This document shows, piece after piece, positions 46,110-55,413 of a stretch of 64,000 bases of DNA (position 1 is its first letter; each line of letters starts with the position of its first letter). Under the pieces are notes generated by a model. It was not told the origin of the DNA, ran no database searches, and worked only from the letters and a program-made list of their open reading frames with translations. The stretch spans positions 62,001 through 126,000 of the forward strand of contig CBDBQH010000001.1 in the NCBI GenBank assembly GCA_965208975.1, given 5' to 3'. A program made the position numbers and the translations under genes. Source of the stretch: G963663315 sp965208975 (GTDB lineage Bacteria; Pseudomonadota; Gammaproteobacteria; Arenicellales; Poriferihabitantaceae).

Positions 46110-47303
46110 ATGGCTATCGTCACGCCGCTTATGATCCAGTCACTTCACGGTAATCCGATCTTGTATAAAAATTCGCTCCGCACCCTGTTCGTTTTGACAT
46201 TGCTGTGGTTTCCCTGCGCGGATGCCCAGCAGGCGGCGCGGGTTTCGGTCGACGCGGTGATTTTGGAGAAGTTCACCCGGACGGCGCCGATACTAGGGCG
46301 GCTGGTCGCCAAACAGACGGGTACGGTCGCTGTGCATATCAGTGGCCCGGTTGCCGAAATTCTGGTTGAGCCTGGCGATCGTGTGTCGCTGGGTCAGACG
46401 CTGGCGCTCCTTGATACAACGAATCTGGAACTCCGCAAAAAACAGGCGGAATATGGGTTGGCTGAAGCCCGGACGCGGTTGAAAACCGTGAACGCCGAGC
46501 TGGCCCTGGCTGGCCAGGAAGTGGAACGTCTGAAAGCTCTGAAGGGGTCGGCGGCAATCAGCCAGGCCGCGCTGGATGACGCCTTGCAGCAACAGAGAAT
46601 AGCCGTCTCTCGGGTCCATGAAGCGGAAGCGGAAATCCGCAGCAGCAAGGTATCTTTTGAAATTACCGCGCTGGCGTATAAAAACGCGATCATCCGGGCG
46701 CCATTCGATGGAACCATTACCGAAAAACTGACCGAGGTCGGCAATTACCTGCAAGTTGGACAGCCGGTTTTTCGGATGATATCAGATCGGCGCCTTGAGC
46801 TTGAGGCGAACATTCCTGCCAATCAGTTGAAGGGTCTGTCACCGGGTTTCGTAGTGCGGGTTGAACTGGAAAACGGCAGTCAGCACAAGGCCGCAATGCG
46901 CGCAATCATACCCGAAGAGAACCCCCGCACACGGACCAGGCGGGTGCGGTTCGAACTGATGCTGGGGGATGGGGCTGGCGATCTTGCGAACGAGCAAAGC
47001 GTGACCGTATATGTTCCGGTATCCGATGTGCGTGAAATCCTGACCGTGCACAAGGACGGCATTATCCGGCGCGGGCAGGCGAATGTGGTCTATGTCGTGG
47101 TTAAGGAATCGGGGGAGGAGCCGACAGATTCGCAATCGGAGCCACAACCGGACGTAGTCGAAATCCGCGAATTGGAAACGGGTTATTCCATCGGCAATCG
47201 GGTCGAGGCGCTGGCCGGTCTGTCCGCCGGGGAACGGGTTGTGATACGGGGCAATGAGAGGCTGAGGCCGGGGCAGGCCGTCCGTGTCGCAGGCTCGCAA
47301 TGA
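46110..47303 (+). CDS. RND efflux periplasmic adaptor (membrane fusion protein)
   Basis: A 397-residue HlyD/AcrA-type protein. A signal sequence around residues 22-40 (LRTLFVLTLLWFPCADAQQ) is followed by lipoyl halves (VAEILVEPGDRVSLGQTLA and IIRAPFDGTITEKLTEVGNY), an alpha-hairpin coiled coil between them (about residues 110-190), and beta-barrel and membrane-proximal domains. It links the inner-membrane RND pump to an outer-membrane channel. The stop codon overlaps the ATG of the pump gene (ATGA). No TolC-type channel gene is in the window. Confidence 0.9.
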   Translation: MAIVTPLMIQSLHGNPILYKNSLRTLFVLTLLWFPCADAQQAARVSVDAVILEKFTRTAPILGRLVAKQTGTVAVHISGPVAEILVEPGDRVSLGQTLALLDTTNLELRKKQAEYGLAEARTRLKTVNAELALAGQEVERLKALKGSAAISQAALDDALQQQRIAVSRVHEAEAEIRSSKVSFEITALAYKNAIIRAPFDGTITEKLTEVGNYLQVGQPVFRMISDRRLELEANIPANQLKGLSPGFVVRVELENGSQHKAAMRAIIPEENPRTRTRRVRFELMLGDGAGDLANEQSVTVYVPVSDVREILTVHKDGIIRRGQANVVYVVVKESGEEPTDSQSEPQPDVVEIRELETGYSIGNRVEALAGLSAGERVVIRGNERLRPGQAVRVAGSQ

Positions 47304-50300
47304 ACATCATTCGCGCCGCTATTGAGCGACCGATTGCGGTGATAGCCGCCGTGTTGATGATTATCCTGTTCGGGCTGGTTGCGTTGACCACGATTCCCAT
47401 TCAGCTGGCGCCGGACGTCAATCGTCCGGTGATTACGGTTACTACCAACTGGTTCGGCGCGGCGCCCGCTGAAACGGAGCGGGAACTGGTCAATCAGCAG
47501 GAGGAGGAGTTTGGTGGCCTCGAAGGTCTGGAGTCGATTACCAGCCGGGCGCAACAGGGGCAGAGCGAAATTACTCTGGAATTCAAGATTGGAACCAACA
47601 TGGATCGTGCCTTGTTGCTGGTGGCAAACCGGCTGGATCGGGTGCCGGATTACCCGGATGAGGCGGAACAGCCTACTCTGGATACGGCTGGCAGCGAAGA
47701 CAATTCAATCGCGTGGATGACTCTGTACCGGCTGGAAGGCAATCAGCGACCGATTCATGAATACGGTGATTTCATCGACAATGTGGTAAGGGAACGGCTG
47801 GAACGGGTGCCCGGTATCGGCAGGGTCAATGTCTACGGTGGCAGTGAGCGGGAAATTCAGATTGTTGTCGATCCCGGTCTGCTGGCGCGCTTTCAACTGA
47901 CGGTCACCGACCTGATAGCAGCGCTCCGCAATGCCAATGTATCGGTCGGCGCGGGTAGCATTGATGAGGGCAAGAGACGCTATGTCGTGCGTACCGAGGG
48001 AGAATTGGGCAATCTGGATGTTATCCACGATGTATTGATCAGAAGCTCGGATAACGCAGGCGCTCTGGATCGGGTGTTCTTGTCCGACGTGGCTACCGTT
48101 CAATTCGGCTACAAGGAACCAACCTCCAGTATCCGGGTGCTTGGCAATCCCGCGATTGCAATGAGCGCTGAGCGGCAGACCGGAGCCAATGTCATCGAAA
48201 TCATGGCCGGGCTGAAACAGGCGATCGGTGAGTTGAACCAGTACGCGATTCCGAACGCCGGCCTGAAACTTGAGCAGGTTTACGATGAGACGGTTTATAT
48301 CAATTCGGCGATTGACCTGGTGCGCCAGAATATCTGGGTGGGTGGTTCGTTGGCGGCATTGATTTTGTTGCTGTTCCTGCGCTCCTTGCGCGCGACCCTG
48401 GTGATTTCCTTTTCGATCCCGATTTCGGTGATTGGCGCATTTGTCGCGATGGCCGCCTTCGGGCGGTCAATCAATGTGATTTCGCTGGCCGGTCTCGCTT
48501 TTGCGGTGGGCATGGTGGTGGATGCCGCGATCATCGTGCTGGAGAATATCTATCGTCTGAAAGAGCAGGGTCATTCAAACGCTAAAGCGGCTTATCTGGG
48601 CGCCAGGCAGGTGTGGGGAGCGGTACTGGTTTCAGCCTTGACCACGGTCATGGTTTTCATACCGATTCTGGTGATGGAGCTGGAGGCCGGACAGTTGTTC
48701 CGGGATATTGCAGTGGCTATTTCGGTCTCGGTATTACTGTCTCTGCTGGTGTCTATTACGCTGATTCCAGCTATGGCAAAACGATTTTTCAAGAATACCG
48801 GAGAGTATAGCCAAAGGCCGAATGCCGTGACTCATCATCGAGCTTCTATTTGGGGGATTGACTGGCTGGCTCGCCAGTTTGCCCGTCTGATTGTGTGGTT
48901 TGTTGGTGTCGTGGTAGAAAGCCGGATCAAGGCGTTACTGGTCACAGTGGTCATTACGCTGGCTGCCAGCGCCGGCGCCTGGCAGGTCTTGCCGAAGCTG
49001 GAATATCTGCCGGAAGGTAATCGCAATCTGCTGTTGGGCTTTGTGTTGCCACCGCCGGGTTACAATCTGGAGACGACCCGCAATATCGCCCAGGGGATCG
49101 AGTCTGAAATCCGGCCGTTATGGGCTTCACAAACTGGCGCCGAACCGGGGGCGGACGGCCTGCCGAAAATCGAACGTTTCTTTTATGTCGCTTTCCGTGG
49201 TCAAACCATACTCGGTGTTACCGCTATCGATCCGGCAAGAGTGGCGGAGCTGAAGCCGGTATTGCAAAGGCCGGTTTTCCGGGAACCCGGCACATTCGGT
49301 TTCATTACCCAGCCCTCGATTTTTGGTCGTGGAGTAGGAGGTGGCCGCAGAATAGACCTGGATATTTCAGGGTCGGATTATACTCAGATACTACAGACTG
49401 CCAATCGGGCGTTTGGCCGGATCGCGGCAACTTTCCCTCGCCAACAGGGGCATGAATGGCGACCTGTGCCGGGGCTGGAACTGGGGGCGCCTGAGGTCAG
49501 AGTCATTCCGGATCGCCTGAGATTAAGTGACAGCGGGGTCACGGCAATCGAACTGGCCCGAACCATTGATGCCTTCAACGATGGCTTGCGGGTAACCCAA
49601 TCCACCATAGACGGCAAATTGATGGACATTATCCTGAAGGGTGATGAAAACAGCGTCCATCAGACTCAGGGCATTGGCAACCTGCCCGTAGTCACTCCGG
49701 GCGGGCAGATTGTTCCGGTTTCCTCACTTGCGGAATCGGTTGTTACGGCCGGGCCGACCGAGATCCGCCACCGCGAGAGTTTCCGCACGATCACTCTGGA
49801 GGTTCGTCCGAGTCCTGATATGGCTCTGGAGTCGGCGATTGACCTGCTGCGCGAACAGGTCATCAATCCATTGAAGGAAGAAGGAATCCCGGATGATATC
49901 CAGCTGACTATTTCCGGGACGGCTGACAAGCTGGTGGAAACCCGCAACGCAATGGCCATTAACATGATGCTCTCTCTGATCATCGTGTTTCTGGTCATGG
50001 CGGTGCTGTTCGAGAGTTTTATCTATCCATTGATTATTCTGCTTTCTGTGCCGGTTGCCGCAGCCGGCGGCGCTGGCGGGCTGGCGCTGCTCAATCTGAC
50101 CACCTTTCAACCTCTCGATATGCTGACCATGCTGGGTTTCGTCATTCTGATCGGTATCGTGGTGAATAACGCGATTCTGCTGGTACACCAGACGCTGTAC
50201 CATATCCGTATTGAAGGTGTGGAAGCGACTCAGGCGATTAAAAGAGCGACCAGAAACCGCATCCGCCCCATTTTCATGTCTACGCTGACCAGTGTTTTTG

Positions 50301-50521
50301 GTATGCTTCCATTGGTGTTTTTCCCGGGCGCCGGTTCTGAGCTTTATCGTGGTCTCGGTTCTGTCGTGGTCGGCGGACTCAGCCTTTCCGCTATGATCAC
50401 GCTACTCATCGTGCCTCCCATGATGTCATTGATCGTAGCGCCTATTGAGCGCCAGCGCCAGCAGGGTAAAGCCCGAAGCCTGGATGAGGAAATGGCCCGG
50501 GAAATCCGAAATCCGACTTGA
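47300..50521 (+). CDS. RND-family efflux pump inner-membrane subunit
   Basis: A 1073-residue proton-driven transporter of the AcrB/MexF or HAE1 type. The N-terminal helix and RPIAVIAAVLMIILFGLVAL start the protein. The transmembrane helix 4 motif LAGLAFAVGMVVDAAIIVLE near residue 400 holds the proton-relay acidic residue. A second repeat begins near 870, with GFVILIGIVVNNAILLVHQ near 945. Large periplasmic porter domains lie between helices 1-2 and 7-8. Substrate range cannot be read from sequence. It shares an overlapping start with its adaptor and an overlapping stop with the next gene. Confidence 0.93.
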   Translation: MNIIRAAIERPIAVIAAVLMIILFGLVALTTIPIQLAPDVNRPVITVTTNWFGAAPAETERELVNQQEEEFGGLEGLESITSRAQQGQSEITLEFKIGTNMDRALLLVANRLDRVPDYPDEAEQPTLDTAGSEDNSIAWMTLYRLEGNQRPIHEYGDFIDNVVRERLERVPGIGRVNVYGGSEREIQIVVDPGLLARFQLTVTDLIAALRNANVSVGAGSIDEGKRRYVVRTEGELGNLDVIHDVLIRSSDNAGALDRVFLSDVATVQFGYKEPTSSIRVLGNPAIAMSAERQTGANVIEIMAGLKQAIGELNQYAIPNAGLKLEQVYDETVYINSAIDLVRQNIWVGGSLAALILLLFLRSLRATLVISFSIPISVIGAFVAMAAFGRSINVISLAGLAFAVGMVVDAAIIVLENIYRLKEQGHSNAKAAYLGARQVWGAVLVSALTTVMVFIPILVMELEAGQLFRDIAVAISVSVLLSLLVSITLIPAMAKRFFKNTGEYSQRPNAVTHHRASIWGIDWLARQFARLIVWFVGVVVESRIKALLVTVVITLAASAGAWQVLPKLEYLPEGNRNLLLGFVLPPPGYNLETTRNIAQGIESEIRPLWASQTGAEPGADGLPKIERFFYVAFRGQTILGVTAIDPARVAELKPVLQRPVFREPGTFGFITQPSIFGRGVGGGRRIDLDISGSDYTQILQTANRAFGRIAATFPRQQGHEWRPVPGLELGAPEVRVIPDRLRLSDSGVTAIELARTIDAFNDGLRVTQSTIDGKLMDIILKGDENSVHQTQGIGNLPVVTPGGQIVPVSSLAESVVTAGPTEIRHRESFRTITLEVRPSPDMALESAIDLLREQVINPLKEEGIPDDIQLTISGTADKLVETRNAMAINMMLSLIIVFLVMAVLFESFIYPLIILLSVPVAAAGGAGGLALLNLTTFQPLDMLTMLGFVILIGIVVNNAILLVHQTLYHIRIEGVEATQAIKRATRNRIRPIFMSTLTSVFGMLPLVFFPGAGSELYRGLGSVVVGGLSLSAMITLLIVPPMMSLIVAPIERQRQQGKARSLDEEMAREIRNPT

Positions 50522-51432
50522 ACCCTGGCTTTATCTTGACCGGAATCACGCAAAATAGATACCTGCTCGGAATTCTGATCGTCTTTATGGGCGGGGTATT
50601 CCTCAGTACTTCCGGGGTTATGTTGCGTAGCCTGGAGCGGGCGGATGGATGGCAAGTGATTCTGTTCCGTTCTCTCACGTTTTTCATCACGATCGGGACC
50701 ATCATGCTGTTTCGCTACCGCAGAAAGACATTCGCGGTTTATCGCGCGGTGGGCCTTAAGGGTATCCTGGCGGCCACTCTCCTTGGGTTGGGTTCGGTCT
50801 GCTATGTTTTTGCGATGCTCCATACCACCGTCGCCAACGTGGTATTTATTATTGGTTCGGCGCCTCTGGTTACCGCGCTTCTGGCCTGGTTGTTCCTGAA
50901 GGAGAAAATCAGCGTCTGGAGTCTGGCGGCGATGTTCACGTCGGTGATCGGTATTGGTCTGATGTTTGTCGACGGCCTGGTCAGTGGTGGTCTGTTCGGT
51001 AATCTGCTGGCGTTGCTGCTGGTTTTCCTGTTCGCGTTTTACCTTTTGCTCCTGCGTTCCAGCAAACATATTGACATGATCCCCGCCACCGGCCTGTCCG
51101 GCCTGATTACCTGCATCATTGCGGTGGTGATGGTGGGCGATATCGACATCAGTCTGCATGATCTGGTGATTTGCATGATGCTGGGTTCTTTCCAGCTTGG
51201 TTTGGGTTTTCTGTTCCTCACAGTGGGTACACGCTTCATTCCAGCGGCAGAGGTCGCGTTGTTCTCAATGAGCGAGACCATCCTGAATCCGCTGTGGGTG
51301 TGGATCTGGGTTCATGAAGTTCCTGGTAACTATGCTCTTTTGGGGAGCGCCATTGTCCTGGTTTCGGTGATAATATACAGCCTGATCGCAATTCGCACTG
51401 AACGCAAGTCACGCGCTGTCGCATCATCATGA
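50518..51432 (+). CDS. EamA/DMT-family carrier
   Basis: A 304-residue carrier with ten helices in two EamA repeats (FMGGVFLSTSGVMLRSLERA near residue 25; NLLALLLVFLFAFYLLLLRS near 165). It starts at TTG inside the last codon of the RND pump gene (TTGA) and ends overlapping the gamma-glutamyltransferase ATG, so the run from the adaptor to that gene is likely one operon. If TTG is not used, an ATG at 50587 is the next start. Substrate unknown. Confidence 0.83.
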   Translation: MNPGFILTGITQNRYLLGILIVFMGGVFLSTSGVMLRSLERADGWQVILFRSLTFFITIGTIMLFRYRRKTFAVYRAVGLKGILAATLLGLGSVCYVFAMLHTTVANVVFIIGSAPLVTALLAWLFLKEKISVWSLAAMFTSVIGIGLMFVDGLVSGGLFGNLLALLLVFLFAFYLLLLRSSKHIDMIPATGLSGLITCIIAVVMVGDIDISLHDLVICMMLGSFQLGLGFLFLTVGTRFIPAAEVALFSMSETILNPLWVWIWVHEVPGNYALLGSAIVLVSVIIYSLIAIRTERKSRAVASS

Positions 51433-53018
51433 ATTCCTTCCAGCAGCAGTTTCCCTGGCCTTCACAACGTATGCCCGGGATGGGGCGTAACCTGGTGGCG
51501 ACTTCCCAGCCGCTGGCGGCACAGGCCGGATTGCAGGCAATCAAGAGAGGGGGCAACGCGGTGGATGCCGCGCTGGTCACGGCAATCACCCTGACTGTAG
51601 TCGAACCCACCATGAACGGCATCGGCAGCGATGCTTTTTGCATTGTCCGGGATGGTGATCAATTGCATGGACTCAACGCTTCGGGCAGAAGTCCGGTGGC
51701 GCTCGACAAGCGGGATTTCACGGGCTTGAAGGAAATGCCCTCGACCGGCTGGGATAGCGTGACCGTGCCGGGCGCTGTCAGCGCCTGGGTGGAATTATCC
51801 GAAAAATTCGGCAATCTTCCTTTCGAGTCCCTGTTCGAGGACGCGATCCATTATGCCGAAACCGGATTTCAGGTTACGCCGATTACGGCGCGATTATGGT
51901 CATTCGCGCCGGAAGAGTTTGCCTCTTTTCCCGATTTTGCGCCATTCTTACCGAATGGCAGGTCCCCGAAGCCGGGTGATCGGTTCCGGTTCCCGGACCA
52001 GGCCCGCACCCTGGAGAAAATTGCACTCAGCAAGGGTGAGTCGTTCTATCGTGGTGAGTTGGCGCAGAGAATCGTCGCGGCCTCCCGGCGAGACGGCGGA
52101 AAATTCACGTTGGCGGATCTGGATCAGCATCAATGTGACTGGGTTGAACTGATCTCTCACCCCTGGCATGGTTACGATCTCCATGAAATCCCGCCTAATG
52201 GCCAGGGTCTCGCCGCCCTGGTTATGCTTGGCATTTTATCGCACAGTCCGATTACAGAGTATGAAGTGGATTCGGTGGATGCCCTGCATTGCCAGATTGA
52301 AGCCATGAAGCTGGCCTTTGCCGATACCCGCCGTTATGTCGCCGACCCGGACTTTATCGACCGGGCGGCGGTTGACCTGCTGGATGATGACTACCTCGCG
52401 TCACGCGCCGCAATGATTGACAGGCGCAGGGCGCAGGACCCGGGATACGGCGTACCGGCCAGGAGCGGCACCGTCTATCTCACGACCGCCGATCAGTCCG
52501 GCATGATGGTTTCGTATATCCAGAGCAATTATTGTGGTTTTGGCTCCGGCATCGTGATTCCCGATACCGGCGTCAGCCTGCAAAACCGGGGGGCGGGATT
52601 TTCCCTTGTGGAAGGCCATCCGAACCAGGTGGCGGGTGGGAAGCGGCCGTTCCACACGATTATTCCGGCATTCCTTACCTGTAACGGAGAGCCGGTCCTG
52701 AGTTTTGGCGTGATGGGCGGGCACATGCAGGCGCAGGGGCACGCGCAGATCGTACAACGCGTCTGTGATCAGGGTATGAATCCCCAGGCCGCCAGTGACG
52801 CGCCGAGATGGCAGGTGACCGAGGAAAAACAGGTTTTACTGGAACCCGGATATGGCCCGCATATCCGGGCTGGATTAAGGGAACGCGGCCACGATGTCCC
52901 TGAGTTTGAACACGAACAGATATTCAGTATGGGTGGGGCGCAGTTGATCAGAAAGACTGAAAATGGCTACCAGGGGGGATCGGATCATCGAAAAGACGGC
53001 ATTGCCATTGGATTTTAA
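51429..53018 (+). CDS. gamma-glutamyltransferase-like Ntn hydrolase
   Basis: A 529-residue member of the gamma-glutamyltranspeptidase family. The site of self-cleavage is T348 in ARSGTVYLTTADQSG, the nucleophile that becomes the first residue of the small chain. NGIGSDAFCIV near residue 63 and the C-terminal GGHMQAQGHAQIV near 444 are family blocks. There is no signal peptide, which points to a cytoplasmic YwrD-like form rather than the periplasmic glutathione enzyme. It may act on a gamma-glutamyl amide or amine. It overlaps the EamA carrier gene by four bases. Confidence 0.87.
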   Translation: MNSFQQQFPWPSQRMPGMGRNLVATSQPLAAQAGLQAIKRGGNAVDAALVTAITLTVVEPTMNGIGSDAFCIVRDGDQLHGLNASGRSPVALDKRDFTGLKEMPSTGWDSVTVPGAVSAWVELSEKFGNLPFESLFEDAIHYAETGFQVTPITARLWSFAPEEFASFPDFAPFLPNGRSPKPGDRFRFPDQARTLEKIALSKGESFYRGELAQRIVAASRRDGGKFTLADLDQHQCDWVELISHPWHGYDLHEIPPNGQGLAALVMLGILSHSPITEYEVDSVDALHCQIEAMKLAFADTRRYVADPDFIDRAAVDLLDDDYLASRAAMIDRRRAQDPGYGVPARSGTVYLTTADQSGMMVSYIQSNYCGFGSGIVIPDTGVSLQNRGAGFSLVEGHPNQVAGGKRPFHTIIPAFLTCNGEPVLSFGVMGGHMQAQGHAQIVQRVCDQGMNPQAASDAPRWQVTEEKQVLLEPGYGPHIRAGLRERGHDVPEFEHEQIFSMGGAQLIRKTENGYQGGSDHRKDGIAIGF

Positions 53019-53111
53019 TGGATTGGACATTTTAGTTATTGAGCGGCCCTGGCTTCCCCGATTACAATCTCCTGTAACTGCAATCAATACTGGACGAGGT
53101 GAAGTTTAAAC

Positions 53112-53678
53112 ATGGTCTCTCTTGAAACCCCGGTTTGTGAATTTGGCCTGCCCGCCATTGATTTCTCCCTGCCTGATACCCATGGCAAAATCTGGACCCT
53201 GGAAAGCTGCCGCGGGGAGAATGGATTATTGATCATGTTCATTTGTAATCACTGCCCTTATGTAAAAGCGGTGATTGACCGTATTGTGCGTGACACGGAT
53301 GAATTGCGGCAGTTCGGGATTGGCAGTGCAGCCATCATGTCCAATGATCCGACGGAATATCCTGAAGATTCTCCTGAAAACATGGAGCGCCTGGCCCGGC
53401 AAAAAGGATTTTCATTTCCCTACCTGTTTGATGGCAGTCAGCGGGTGGCCCGGCAATACGGCGCCGTCTGCACACCGGATTTCTTTGGTTATAACGCGGA
53501 TTTACGACTTCAGTACCGGGGCCGGCTGGACGAAAGCGGGATGCGGCCGGCGCCCGAAGGCGTGCGGCGCGAGTTGTACGAGGCGATGAAACGTATTGCG
53601 CAAACCGGCTTGGGACCGGAACATCAGATACCCAGCATCGGCTGCTCGATAAAATGGTCTGACCGGGTATCGGATTGA
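53112..53678 (+). CDS. thioredoxin-fold protein (AhpC/TSA or redoxin family)
   Basis: A 188-residue cytoplasmic protein with the thioredoxin-like active site ICNHCPYVKA (C45, C48) and the DTHGKIWTLES and FPYLFDGSQRVARQYGAVCTPD segments usual for this family of thiol peroxidase/resolvase-like proteins. It probably reduces disulfides or peroxides. A ribosome site GAGGTGAAG stands before the ATG. It is followed at once by the REP field. Confidence 0.87.
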   Translation: MVSLETPVCEFGLPAIDFSLPDTHGKIWTLESCRGENGLLIMFICNHCPYVKAVIDRIVRDTDELRQFGIGSAAIMSNDPTEYPEDSPENMERLARQKGFSFPYLFDGSQRVARQYGAVCTPDFFGYNADLRLQYRGRLDESGMRPAPEGVRRELYEAMKRIAQTGLGPEHQIPSIGCSIKWSDRVSD

Positions 53679-53705
53679 GCGTCATCAACCGCATACGAAA
53701 ATAAC

Positions 53706-54096
53706 GCGGGCACCCACAAGGGGCGCCCCTACGCATCAGTAATTACAGGCATCCATATTATCGTGGATTTCCGCTTCCGTAAGTACGGGAACCATACACC
53801 GTGGATTCCTGCATTCGCAGGAATGACGGGAAAGGGGCAGGAATGAGTCCACGACCCATCATCGTAGGGGCGGGTCTCGTGCCCGCCCGCAGCCGTCATC
53901 AACCGCATACGCAAATAACGCGGGCGCCCACAAGGGGCGCCCCTACGATATATGGAATCTGCAATTCACGACATCCATAATCCGAAACATCATTCCCGCG
54001 CCACCCATCATCGTAGGGGCGGGTCTTGTGCCCGCCCGCAACCGTCATTGACCGTATACGGAAATCAACGCGGGCACCCACAAGGGGCGCCCCTAC
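53706..54096 (+). repeat. REP-A array left of the transposase gene
   Basis: Contains two complete composite units. Each has hairpin 1 (GGGCGGG-loop-CCCGCCC at 53867-53887 and 54017-54037), about 33 bases with a gtatacg-type core, and hairpin 2 (GGGC(A/G)CC-CACAAGG-GGCGCCC at 53921-53941 and 54071-54091). A lone hairpin 2 is at 53707-53727. Spacers between units alternate between two short conserved blocks (GATATATGGAATCTGCAATT and CATCGGTAATTACAGG). These are intergenic mobile palindromes of the REP/BIME type. Confidence 0.85.
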
Positions 54097-54218
54097 GCAT
54101 CGGTAATTACAGGCCGCCTCATATCAAATGTTGTCCGCGCCTGTTCATCTTCGCCTCCAGCCAACCAGATGGTAAACTGACTGCCGGAATGACAAAAATA
54201 AAATCCGGGTTTACAGGA

Positions 54219-54728
54219 ATGAACAAAAGATCAACGCGCAAGACCAATCGCCTCAGGCAATACGATTACTCAAAAGCCGGGTATTATTTCGTCACCCTCT
54301 GTATACAGAACCGCGTTTGCCTGTTGGGGAATGTGGTCAACGACCAGATGATTCTCAATCATGCGGGCGTTATGATCGAAAACAGCTGGCGGCAAGTGTC
54401 TGGCGATTACGACGAAGTAGAAATTGATTCCTGGCAAATCATGCCCAATCACCTGCATGGCATTATCATTCTGGCAGAGGCGGGGACAGGCTCTACGCCA
54501 TCATTATCCGATGTGATTGGACAATTCAAATCAGTGACTACCAATCAATATATTGGTGGCGTAAAGCATCATCAATGGCATCCATTCGACAAGAAATTAT
54601 GGCAACAATCGTTTCATGATCATGTTATCCGCAACGACCAGGATTTGAACCGTGTCCGTGAATATATCCACAATAATCCGTTGAAGTGGGCGTTGGATGA
54701 AGATAATCCCGATAATTGGGCGCAATAA
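54219..54728 (+). CDS. REP-associated tyrosine transposase (RAYT, Y1-type HUH nuclease)
   Basis: A 169-residue protein from ATG 54219 (MNKRSTRKTN). The HUH motif is PNHLHG (H78, H80), the candidate catalytic tyrosine is Y149 in REYIHNNP, and YYFVTLCIQNR is the first beta strand common to IS200/IS605-type and RAYT enzymes. RAYTs are single-copy relatives of IS200 transposases that cut and join REP sequences. Hairpin repeats lie on both sides of the gene within about 130 bases, the usual REPtron layout. A second in-frame ATG at 54189 exists. Confidence 0.88.
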   Translation: MNKRSTRKTNRLRQYDYSKAGYYFVTLCIQNRVCLLGNVVNDQMILNHAGVMIENSWRQVSGDYDEVEIDSWQIMPNHLHGIIILAEAGTGSTPSLSDVIGQFKSVTTNQYIGGVKHHQWHPFDKKLWQQSFHDHVIRNDQDLNRVREYIHNNPLKWALDEDNPDNWAQ

Positions 54729-54783
54729 CCATAATCCGGGCGGCATTGACCGCAACCGACATTGACCGTATACAGAAACAACA

Positions 54784-55399
54784 CGGGCACCCACAAGGGG
54801 CGCCCCTACGCATCGGTAATTACAGGCGCCCATATTATCGTGGATTCCCGCTTATCAAGGGAATGACGGGAAAGGGGCAGGAATGACGGAACGGGATGAT
54901 GGAATGGGTCCGAACCGTCATCGTAGGGGCGGGTCTTGTGCCCGCCCGCAACCGACATTGACCGTATACGCAAACAACGCGGGCACCCACAAGGGGCGCC
55001 CCTACGCATCGGTAATTACAGGCATCCATGTTATCGTGGATTTCCGCTTCCGCGGGAATGACGGAACGACCGCCATCGTAGGGGCAGGTCTTATGCCTGC
55101 CCGCAACCGACATTGACCGTATACAGAAACAACGCGGGCACCCACAAGGGGCGCCCCTACGATATATGGAATCTGCAATTCACGACATCCAGTACCCGAA
55201 ACATCATTCCCGCGCACCCATCATCGTAGGGGCAGGTCTTATGCCTGCCCGCAACCGACATTGACCGTATACGCAAACAACGCGGGCACCCACAAGGGGC
55301 GCCCCTACGATATATGGAATCTGCAATTCACGACATCCATAATCCGAAACATCATTCCCGCGCCACCCATCATCGTAGGGGCGGGTCTTGTGCCCGCCC
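54784..55399 (+). repeat. REP-A array right of the transposase gene
   Basis: One lone hairpin 2 (54785-54805), three composite units (hairpin 1 at 54927-54947, 55082-55102 and 55230-55250 with hairpin 2 at 54981-55001, 55135-55155 and 55283-55303), and a final hairpin 1 (55379-55399). The same spacers as in the left array recur, and the units are all in the same direction. The field ends 14 bases before the decarboxylase gene stop codon. Confidence 0.85.
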
Positions 55400-55413
55400 G
55401 CAACCGTCTCCGG

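Noticed and set aside
53952..54218. N-terminal extension of the RAYT frame
   Set aside because: The upstream 89 codons translate REP sequence and have no protein-like features; the ATG at 54219 gives the normal family start.
53706..55399. Possible CRISPR array from many similar direct repeats
   Set aside because: Spacers are themselves conserved and of two kinds, unit lengths are unequal, the repeats are two linked hairpins, and there are no cas genes. REP elements with a RAYT explain it.
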